A stretch of DNA of 17,254 nt from positions 1-17,254 of the forward strand of contig NZCP01000054.1 of assembly GCA_002686465.1 (NCBI GenBank), in the 5' to 3' direction. The position numbers and the translations under genes are program-made. Below the pieces are notes generated by a model. That model did not search any database and was not told the origin of the DNA. It saw only the letters and a program-made list of their open reading frames with translations. The DNA is from Candidatus Woesebacteria bacterium. Its GTDB lineage: Bacteria > Patescibacteriota > Microgenomatia > UBA8517 > UBA10165. Of this stretch, positions 1 to 5,537 are shown in pieces. How positions within the stretch are numbered: the first letter of the stretch is position 1; each line of letters opens with the position of its first letter.

Positions 1-68
1 CATAATTTAGAAAAAAGGCGTTCAAGCAGGTAGTGACAAGTAGGCTTTGGGCGAGAAGAATAGACTTT

Positions 69-123
69 GTAAGTCGCGCCTTAGTCGGCTTACGTTTCTT
101 TAAACCGGGCCTTTACCGGTTTA
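69..123 (+). other. Two adjacent hairpins upstream of rpmH
   Basis: Two stem-loops lie back to back. The first pairs GTAAGTCG (69-76) with CGGCTTAC (86-93): 8 bp including one G-U wobble if read on the + strand, with a 9-nt loop. The second pairs TAAACCGG (101-108) with CCGGTTTA (116-123): 8 perfect bp with a 7-nt loop. Each is followed on the + strand by a T-rich stretch (GTTTCTTT and CGTCTTT). They could be weak tandem terminators for a + strand gene left of the window, or the structured leader of a leftward transcript. On the minus strand the first stem would carry an A-C mismatch, which mildly favours the + strand reading. Function is not known. Confidence 0.45.
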
Positions 124-130
124 CGTCTTT

Positions 131-160
131 ATAATATGTAATTATCTACAATAAGGTCAA
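131..160 (-). promoter_or_regulatory. Candidate leftward sigma70-type promoter containing a DnaA-box-like site
   Basis: Read on the minus strand, TTGACC (160-155) is followed after 18 nt by TATTAT (136-131); each is one base from consensus. The 9-mer TTATCTACA at 142-150 (+ strand) is one base off the DnaA box TTATCCACA and lies inside the spacer. No other convincing DnaA box is visible in 1-235. On the + strand a perfect TATAAT sits at 130-135, but nothing like a -35 stands at 15-19 nt. Because rpmH-rnpA is commonly next to dnaA/oriC, a divergent, self-regulated dnaA to the left is a reasonable inference but cannot be seen here. Confidence 0.4.
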
Positions 161-235
161 TCCCAAGAATTACCGAAAAAGTTGCAAGTTGGCAAACTCA
201 CTAGTAAACTAGTATGCGAGAAACACTTTAGAAAC

Positions 236-373
236 ATGCCAAAAAGAACTTACCAACCAAGTAAAAAGAAAACAAAAAGACGACACGGCTTCTTAAAGCG
301 GGCCAGTACTCGTTTGGGGAAAAAACTATTACACAGAAGAAGGAGTAAGGGTAGAAAAAAGATCTCCAGCTAA
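236..373 (+). CDS. rpmH: 50S ribosomal protein bL34
   Basis: This encodes a 45-residue, very basic protein with the bL34 signature: MPKRTYQPSKKK at the N-terminus, then RRHGFLKR and a K/R-rich tail. bL34 is a small structural protein of the large ribosomal subunit that packs against 23S rRNA. The length matches the family (44-50 aa). The ATG at 236 was chosen because the family starts with M-(K/P)-R-T-(Y/F)-Q-P; an in-frame TTG at 182 would add 18 unrelated residues. No clear Shine-Dalgarno sequence precedes it. It opens the rpmH-rnpA-yidD-yidC-khpB cluster, with 16 nt before rnpA. A pair of ACTAGT palindromes (200-205, 208-213) lies just upstream, function unknown. Confidence 0.96.
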   Translation: MPKRTYQPSKKKTKRRHGFLKRASTRLGKKLLHRRRSKGRKKISS

Positions 374-389
374 CCTTAAGCGATTTAAA

Positions 390-740
390 ATGCTTCAAAC
401 ACACCACCGTCTGACTAGAAAGAGTGATTTCCAGAAAGTTCTTAAAAATGGTAATCTGGTTCAAGGAATTTTTTTTGGGATGGCCTATCTTGAAAGCAGC
501 TTATCCAGCGGCCCGAAAATTGGAACTATTGTTTCTAACAAAATATCAAAAAGCGCAGTTGCGCGTAACAGGATTAAGAGATTATTAAGGGAGACAGTTC
601 GAGGATATATACCTAGTCTTGAAAAAGAAGCCCTTTTGGTTTTTCTTGCCAAAAAAACATCACTTGAAGCAAATGCAAAAGATGTGGCAAACGATGTTTC
701 CACACTTTTAAGAAAATCAGGTCTAATAATTACAACATAG
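390..740 (+). CDS. rnpA: Ribonuclease P protein component
   Basis: This 116-residue protein has the RnpA fold signature: N-terminal HHRLTRKSDFQKVLKNG (residues 5-21) and the RNR motif ARNRIKRLLRE at 58-68, which contacts RNase P RNA. The subunit binds the catalytic RNA (rnpB, not in this window) and helps it recognise the 5' leader of precursor tRNA. Length is normal for the family (about 110-125 aa). The ATG at 390 follows rpmH by 16 nt without a strong Shine-Dalgarno sequence, so expression probably depends on the rpmH transcript. Order and orientation match the origin-proximal cluster found across bacteria. Confidence 0.95.
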   Translation: MLQTHHRLTRKSDFQKVLKNGNLVQGIFFGMAYLESSLSSGPKIGTIVSNKISKSAVARNRIKRLLRETVRGYIPSLEKEALLVFLAKKTSLEANAKDVANDVSTLLRKSGLIITT

Positions 741-766
741 AGAGATTGCATCAAAAAGCAAAAATA

Positions 767-1030
767 ATGAAAACAACGATCTTACAACTTATTCGTTTTT
801 ACCAAAAATATTTATCTTTAGACACAGGGTTTGCTCGTTCTTTAATACCACCAACCCTGCCGGTTTCAGGGAGAGTTTGTCGTCACTTCCCTACTTGTTC
901 TGAATACACACACCAGGCAGTTGAAAAGCATGGCATCGTTACAGGTCTGGTATTAGGAATACGAAGGGTGTTGCGATGCCATCCTTGGGCTTCAGAAGAA
1001 CCTGCTTTATCAAGCGCAAAGAAAAAATGA
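767..1030 (+). CDS. yidD: Membrane protein insertion efficiency factor YidD
   Basis: This 87-residue small protein has the YidD pattern: an N-terminal amphipathic stretch (IRFYQKYLS), then CRHFPTCSEYTHQAVEKHG with the conserved Cys residues, and LRCHPW near the end. YidD is thought to sit at the inner face of the membrane and assist YidC-dependent insertion. The ATG at 767 gives the usual M-K-x(3-5)-L-I-R-F-Y-Q-K start; an upstream TTG at 746 would add seven residues and cannot be excluded, since a GAGA stretch precedes it. After CHPW the usual glycine-rich GGxDPVP segment is replaced by ASEEPA. The stop overlaps the yidC start as ATGA (1027-1030), implying translational coupling. Confidence 0.92.
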   Translation: MKTTILQLIRFYQKYLSLDTGFARSLIPPTLPVSGRVCRHFPTCSEYTHQAVEKHGIVTGLVLGIRRVLRCHPWASEEPALSSAKKK

Positions 1031-1839
1031 GTCTCTTAGAAACTATTTTTGTACAACCACTACTAAATGGACTACTTGTCTTTTATCACCTTTTTGCCAA
1101 CAATCTAGGATTGAGCGTCATAGGCTTCACTGTCTTTATTAGACTAGCGCTGGTTCCTCTAACCACCCCCTCTATGAGATCTATGCATAAAATGCGAGAG
1201 CTTGCCCCCGAACTTTCAAAATTAAAAGAGAAGCACAAAAAAGACAAAACACGCTTGATGCAAGCGCAAGCGGATTTCTACAAAAAGAAAGGTGTTAACC
1301 CCATGGCTGGTTGTCTTCCACAAATAGTACAACTGGTGATTTTAATCGCTCTTTTCCAAGTGTTTATTCAAATGCTATCCGGCAATGGTGAGATTGCTCA
1401 AAAAATTAATCGATTGGCCTATCCCCCGCTCCAAGTAGAAGGAGTTGTCAATACAAAATTTGTCTATTTAGACTTGGCAAGGCCAGACACTATTCCTGTT
1501 GAAGGTCTTCCCATTCCTTTGCCAGGGCCTTTCTTGATTGCTGCCGCACTTGTTCAGTTTTTGTCGTCGAAAATGATGGCTCCCATGGTTGCCCAACAAA
1601 AGAAGAAAGCAGCAAAGACAAAAGGTCAACTAGATGACATAATGGCGTCCACACAGCAACAAATGATTTATCTTTTTCCCTTGCTTACACTGGTTATTGG
1701 TTTCACTTTTGCCTCTGGTTTGGTATTATACTGGTTCATATTCTCGCTTTTCCAAGGGGTACAGCAGTATTTCGTTTCTGGATGGGGAGGTCTTACCCCT
1801 TGGGTCACAAAAATTGGTCTAGTAAAGTCTAATGGTTAA
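1027..1839 (+). CDS. yidC: YidC/Oxa1-family membrane protein insertase
   Basis: This 270-residue integral membrane protein is of the short YidC type, lacking the large periplasmic domain of proteobacterial YidC. A first membrane helix carries the conserved Arg (FIRLALVPLT, R39) of the hydrophilic groove. It is followed by a charged cytoplasmic hairpin rich in K/E (about 60-90), then NPMAGCLPQIVQLVILIALF and further helices near 165-185 and 215-250. It inserts and folds membrane proteins, alone or with SecYEG. The start at 1027 was chosen because the longer frame from 976 runs through the end of yidD. It overlaps khpB by 8 nt. No lipobox is seen at the N-terminus, unlike many Gram-positive YidC proteins. 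Confidence 0.94.
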   Translation: MSLLETIFVQPLLNGLLVFYHLFANNLGLSVIGFTVFIRLALVPLTTPSMRSMHKMRELAPELSKLKEKHKKDKTRLMQAQADFYKKKGVNPMAGCLPQIVQLVILIALFQVFIQMLSGNGEIAQKINRLAYPPLQVEGVVNTKFVYLDLARPDTIPVEGLPIPLPGPFLIAAALVQFLSSKMMAPMVAQQKKKAAKTKGQLDDIMASTQQQMIYLFPLLTLVIGFTFASGLVLYWFIFSLFQGVQQYFVSGWGGLTPWVTKIGLVKSNG

Positions 1840-2383
1840 AGCAAAAAAGAGCAGCAAAAAAAAACAAGATACTGTTCAAAAAATCGCGAAGAAGACAATC
1901 TCCTTGCTGGGGATAGATGGAGACATTGCGGTGTCTGATGATAAAGAAAATGAGGCAACAGTTGTTCAAATAGAAACAGACGAGGCGGGTATTTTAATTG
2001 GCCGGCACGGCGAAACTATTGGAGCCTTACAACTTGTTCTTAACCAGATATTTTATCAAAAAACTGGTGAATGGGAACGTATAGTTGTCGATGTCGGAGA
2101 TTATCGGACTCGACAAAAGGACAGTCTTGGGAATCTTGCACAAACCGCAGCTGGTCGAGCCAAAGAGACGGGGAAACCTCAATCAGTGTTTGACTTAAGT
2201 GCTGCCGAGCGACGTATGGTGCATATTGCACTGGCAGATGACCCAGACGTTGTTACTGAGTCTGATGGCGAAGGAAGAGACAGACACATAATAGTAAAAG
2301 CCCCGCCAAAGGCGAGGCTCGCTCGTCTCGCACTGAAGCGGGTCAAAGACGGCAAAGACCAGAAGCTAGAACTCAAAAATTAG
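1832..2383 (+). CDS. khpB: KH-R3H RNA-binding protein KhpB (Jag/EloR family)
   Basis: This 183-residue protein has a Lys-rich N-terminus (residues 1-20). A KH-like domain carries the GxxG-type loop GILIGRHGETIGAL (about 53-66), and a C-terminal R3H domain carries ERRMVHIAL (Arg-x3-His). A basic tail (KARLARLALKRVKDGK) ends it. Family members (Jag, EloR, KhpB) bind RNA with KhpA and influence cell elongation and division. The usual N-terminal Jag_N domain is missing, so this is a minimal KH-R3H version. It overlaps yidC by 8 nt, an arrangement seen widely. A run of nine A at 1856-1864 lies within the Lys-rich start. Confidence 0.9.
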   Translation: MVKAKKSSKKKQDTVQKIAKKTISLLGIDGDIAVSDDKENEATVVQIETDEAGILIGRHGETIGALQLVLNQIFYQKTGEWERIVVDVGDYRTRQKDSLGNLAQTAAGRAKETGKPQSVFDLSAAERRMVHIALADDPDVVTESDGEGRDRHIIVKAPPKARLARLALKRVKDGKDQKLELKN

Positions 2384-2392
2384 GGAGAGGTA

Positions 2393-3679
2393 ATGCCTCT
2401 AAGAAACAAGACCCCTTTACATCATTGGATTTTTTGGACATTAATCCTTTTTCTCCCCACCCAATTAGGGAAACATTTTTGGCCTGATTTTGCTTTTATT
2501 TTTGGGATCAGGGTTGACTATCTCTCCCCCACCTTTTATTTCACAGACATAATTTTTCTGGTTCTTATATTTTCCTGGATTGTAGAAACAAAAGCGCTTC
2601 GAGAAATACCCAAACGAGTAGAGGAAGTAAAAAACAACAAAACTCCCCTATCTAATTGTTTAATCATATATTTATCTATTTATTTGCTAGCTAATGCAAT
2701 TTTGGTTGCACAAAACCAGGGCGTAGCAGTCTATAAACTTGCCAAACTTTTAGAGATGTTTGTATTGGGTTTATATATTTATAAAAATCATACAAATATT
2801 CTGAGTAGCCTATTTTGGCGCATTAGTCTATCTTTGGCGGCTATTTACCCTGCGGCTCTGGCGCTCTTGCAATTTGTTTTGCAACGGCCTTTGGGAGATT
2901 TGTTTTGGTGGTTGGGTGAACGGACTTTTTCCTCGGGCGATCCCGGAATTGCTTTATTAACCATCAACGGACAAGAGCTGATGCGTCCGTATGCAACCTT
3001 TTCTCATCCAAATTCACTGGCAGGGTTTTTGCTTATTATCCTTATTTTGCTTTTTCCTTGGAAAAAGATGATCGAGAAGACCGCTCTTATTTTTGGAGTC
3101 GGTGCAATTATTCTATCGTGGTCTCAAGCGGTTTGGATTACGGCAATTGTGCTTTTTTCCCTTTGGGTTTTACGTCAGAGGAGGATTTTTCTAATTGGTG
3201 CAGGAAGCATCTTGCTGTTTATAACAGCCATTTCTGCTGCAATGGTTTTTGTTGGCACTGCCCAGTTGCCTTTTAATACAAGCGAAGACGTGTCGCTTCG
3301 ACTCTCTCTAGCTCAAACTGCCAAAGAGATGGTTGGAGGAAATCCCCTCTTTGGGATTGGTCTTAATAACTTTATAGGACATTTGCCACAAGTTTCTCTC
3401 TTACCACAAGTCTCTTGGTGGTTACAGCCAGTCCACAATATATTTCTTCTCGTTCTAGCAGAGACAGGTTTTATAGGGATAGTGTTCCTCTTTTGGTTTT
3501 TATGGAAGTCTTTAGAAAATCTAAAGTTAGTAGAGTGGAACCTGCGACCTTACTACCCCGCTTTTTTGGCTATTTTGTTCACTGGACTTCTAGACCATTA
3601 CTGGTTGACTCTCCAACAAAACCAATTATTGGCAAGCATTGTGTTTGGGTTGGTTCTTGCTAGAAGTAGCCGTCCTTGA
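2393..3679 (+). CDS. O-antigen ligase/polymerase-like membrane protein (Wzy_C family)
   Basis: This 428-residue protein has about ten or more hydrophobic segments. Diagnostic regions are HPNSLAGFLL (from H205) and the Wzy_C block GNPLFGIGLNNFIGHL, followed by a large loop and PVHNIFLLVLAETGFIG. H348 matches the conserved periplasmic His of WaaL/Wzy-type enzymes. Such proteins act at the outer face of the membrane, polymerising undecaprenyl-linked glycans or transferring them to an acceptor. The ATG at 2393 has a good Shine-Dalgarno (GGAGAGG, 2384-2390). It is 9 nt after khpB and 13 nt before a flippase, giving a two-gene glycan export and transfer module. Ligase versus polymerase cannot be decided from sequence alone, and no glycosyltransferase is nearby. 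Confidence 0.85.
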   Translation: MPLRNKTPLHHWIFWTLILFLPTQLGKHFWPDFAFIFGIRVDYLSPTFYFTDIIFLVLIFSWIVETKALREIPKRVEEVKNNKTPLSNCLIIYLSIYLLANAILVAQNQGVAVYKLAKLLEMFVLGLYIYKNHTNILSSLFWRISLSLAAIYPAALALLQFVLQRPLGDLFWWLGERTFSSGDPGIALLTINGQELMRPYATFSHPNSLAGFLLIILILLFPWKKMIEKTALIFGVGAIILSWSQAVWITAIVLFSLWVLRQRRIFLIGAGSILLFITAISAAMVFVGTAQLPFNTSEDVSLRLSLAQTAKEMVGGNPLFGIGLNNFIGHLPQVSLLPQVSWWLQPVHNIFLLVLAETGFIGIVFLFWFLWKSLENLKLVEWNLRPYYPAFLAILFTGLLDHYWLTLQQNQLLASIVFGLVLARSSRP

Positions 3680-3692
3680 GTAAACTGTCTGT

Positions 3693-4988
3693 GTGTTTGG
3701 GGTTATTGCAAAAAATATCCTTGCTCAGGGTTTTGGTAAGGTTGGGACTGTTTTACTTTCTCTAGCGACAACAGCCCTCTTAACGCGTCTTTTAGGCCTT
3801 GAAGGTTACGGGGCTTATACTTTTATAGCCGCCCTCGTTCTCTTTTTTGGAACACTGTCTGATTGGGGAACCAACATTATCGCTGTTCGTGAGGCAACAC
3901 AACAAAGAGAACAACAACCAGTCATTTTCGGCAGCATTATCACATTCCGTCTCCTCTTGTCTGTTGTTGCATTTATTGCTCTAAACCTTGTTATCCGAAT
4001 TAATCCTGGGTGGAGTAATTTTGTCCTCGCCACAACGGTGGCCTCTTTCATCCTCTTTGCTCTTTCCCTAAAAACATCTTTCACGATAATTTTCCACACA
4101 CTTCTAAAACTTGAGAAGTCGGCTATCGTCGAAGTTTTCTCATCCGTCCTATTTTTAGGACTGGTCTTTTTGTCGTTTTTATCTAAAGGGGACCTTGTCA
4201 GTGTAATGGCTGCTTGGTTTGTGGCGACAATGGCAGCGGGAGCGCTTGCCTTGATCTTGGCAGTAAGGGCCGCTCGCATTGTTTGGGGTCTAGATACAAA
4301 GAAAATAGGTCGTATTTTCAAGGAAGCCTTACCAACTGGCGCCCTGTTTTTTGTTTTTTATATTTACAACAGAGTGGACACTGTAATACTTGAACACTTT
4401 CAAGGCAGTGCTGCAGTAGGAACGTATGGTCTCGCCTATCGCGTTCACGACAACCTTGTTCTTGGAGCAGCTTTTTTGATGAACGCCGTGTTTCCACTGT
4501 TTTCAAAGAAGTTTGCCGGCTTTGCGCCATTTACTAGTCTCCGAACTTATTATCAAAAGGTATTTGATATTCTCTTGATTGCTGCTGTTTTGGTTTTAAT
4601 CTCTACTTTTCTTTTTGCCCCTTTGGTGGTTAGGATTCTTGGAGGAGATCAGTTCTACCAGTCTATCGGGGTTCTTCGCATTCTTGCATTGGGTACTTTT
4701 TTTGCATACTTCAACCATTTAACAGGATATTCTCTTATTGCTTTTGGCAAACAGAGAATTTCTTTATTAATCGCCGTTCTTGCCCTTTCTTTTAATGTCT
4801 TGGCCAACTTCATTTTTATTCCCCTCTATTCATATAGTGCTGCAGCAATAATTACAGTTGCAACAGAAGTGTTGGTCTTGCTACTATCCAGTATTGCCAT
4901 TTGGAAAACAATCGGTATGTTTCCATCCCTTTTTTCTTTCCCAAAAACTTGGGTGGTTTTACTAAGGAGTCGGGGAAAAAGTTTTTAA
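3693..4988 (+). CDS. Oligosaccharide flippase (Wzx/MATE-like, MOP superfamily)
   Basis: This 431-residue polytopic protein is predicted to have about 12 membrane helices. The N-terminus, with NILAQGFGKVGTVLLSLATT and TRLLGLEGYGAYTF, is the typical opening of polysaccharide biosynthesis flippases. LPTGALFFVFYIYNRVDTVIL in the middle is the equivalent start of the second six-helix bundle. It would move lipid-linked oligosaccharide across the cytoplasmic membrane to the ligase/polymerase encoded just upstream. The GTG at 3693 is the start best supported by homology; no clear Shine-Dalgarno sequence precedes it, so translation may be coupled to the gene 13 nt upstream. The substrate cannot be inferred. 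Confidence 0.87.
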   Translation: MFGVIAKNILAQGFGKVGTVLLSLATTALLTRLLGLEGYGAYTFIAALVLFFGTLSDWGTNIIAVREATQQREQQPVIFGSIITFRLLLSVVAFIALNLVIRINPGWSNFVLATTVASFILFALSLKTSFTIIFHTLLKLEKSAIVEVFSSVLFLGLVFLSFLSKGDLVSVMAAWFVATMAAGALALILAVRAARIVWGLDTKKIGRIFKEALPTGALFFVFYIYNRVDTVILEHFQGSAAVGTYGLAYRVHDNLVLGAAFLMNAVFPLFSKKFAGFAPFTSLRTYYQKVFDILLIAAVLVLISTFLFAPLVVRILGGDQFYQSIGVLRILALGTFFAYFNHLTGYSLIAFGKQRISLLIAVLALSFNVLANFIFIPLYSYSAAAIITVATEVLVLLLSSIAIWKTIGMFPSLFSFPKTWVVLLRSRGKSF

Positions 4989-4998
4989 AAGGAGACCC

Positions 4999-5433
4999 AT
5001 GTTTTATAAAATTTACTGTGATGGTGGAGCAAGAGGAAATCCCGGGCCAGCAGCAAGCGCCTTTGTTGTTTTTGATGAAAAAGGCAAAACGGTGTTCAAA
5101 CAATCAGTATATCTTGGAGAGGAAACTAATAATGTTGCAGAGTACAATGCCGTCCTTCTTGCGATAAAATGGCTATCGTCCAAAAATTTCAAAGAAGCCC
5201 TTTTATTTTTAGATTCACAACTTGTTGTTAATCAACTGACCGGCATTTTTAAAATCAAAAATGAGAAGTTGCAAGAGCTGGCAAAACAAATCAAGGCCCT
5301 CGGCCCAAAATTGAAGGGGACTGTCAAGTATAAGAACGTCCCAAGAATCGAAAATAAAATTGCAGATTTTTTGGTTAACGAGGAATTAGACAGTGAAACA
5401 AAAAAGACAAAGCGGAGCGTCAAATCTGTCTAA
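4999..5433 (+). CDS. RNase HI-family ribonuclease (short, no basic protrusion)
   Basis: This 144-residue RNase H fold protein keeps all four expected acidic residues: D8 in YCDGGARGNPG, E48 in NNVAEYNA, D72 in LFLDSQLVVNQL and D123 in NKIADFLVN. It would cleave the RNA strand of RNA/DNA hybrids with Mg2+. It lacks the basic protrusion of E. coli RNase HI and resembles the archaeal/plant-type subgroup annotated as ribonuclease HI family. The C-terminal tail (SETKKTKRSVKSV) is basic. A strong Shine-Dalgarno (AAAAGGAGA, 4987-4995) abuts the flippase stop, which supports the ATG at 4999. It is probably cotranscribed with the glycan genes but functionally unrelated to them. Confidence 0.9.
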   Translation: MFYKIYCDGGARGNPGPAASAFVVFDEKGKTVFKQSVYLGEETNNVAEYNAVLLAIKWLSSKNFKEALLFLDSQLVVNQLTGIFKIKNEKLQELAKQIKALGPKLKGTVKYKNVPRIENKIADFLVNEELDSETKKTKRSVKSV

Positions 5434-5537
5434 TTTCACATTCAGGGAAATTGTAATGACGTCTTAGAGATAACCGCTTTCAGTTTCCACAAAATATTCT
5501 TCTTGAAAAGATATGGTAATTTCCATACCATGGAGCT
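5434..5537 (+). promoter_or_regulatory. Intergenic gap with weak promoter and hairpin ahead of the SDR-DUF4012 gene
   Basis: This is the only sizeable gap in the 236-9172 gene run. TTGAAA (5503-5508) is followed after 17 nt by TACCAT (5526-5531), a weak -35/-10 pair that would start transcription at or next to the GTG at 5538, giving a leaderless message. ATGGTA (5513-5518) and TACCAT (5526-5531) form a 6-bp inverted repeat around a 7-nt spacer, overlapping the proposed -10. No T-run is visible after the RNase HI gene, so there is no obvious intrinsic terminator. Confidence 0.3.

Noticed and set aside
1..3. Minus-strand ATG at the window edge, possibly a leftward gene
   Set aside because: Only three bases are visible, so no gene can be supported.
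130..135. Perfect TATAAT as the rpmH promoter -10
   Set aside because: No -35-like hexamer or extended -10 at suitable spacing; it overlaps the leftward -10 and may only reflect AT-rich DNA.
182..235. In-frame TTG extension of rpmH by 18 residues
   Set aside because: bL34 starts at MPKRTYQPS; the extension has no family similarity and no ribosome binding site.
746..766. TTG start for yidD
   Set aside because: The ATG at 767 gives the family-typical N-terminus. The TTG has a GAGA stretch before it, so this is a preference, not proof.
976..1026. Upstream ATG for yidC
   Set aside because: It would add 17 residues read through the conserved CHPW end of yidD; the ATGA start at 1027 fits the family and the overlap pattern.
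1856..1864. Nine-A run in khpB as a slippage or frameshift site
   Set aside because: The frame is intact on both sides and encodes the expected Lys-rich N-terminus; nothing suggests a second product.
3815..4321. 168-codon minus-strand open frame
   Set aside because: It lies wholly within the flippase gene, has odd low-complexity composition and no recognisable domain: a shadow of the real frame.
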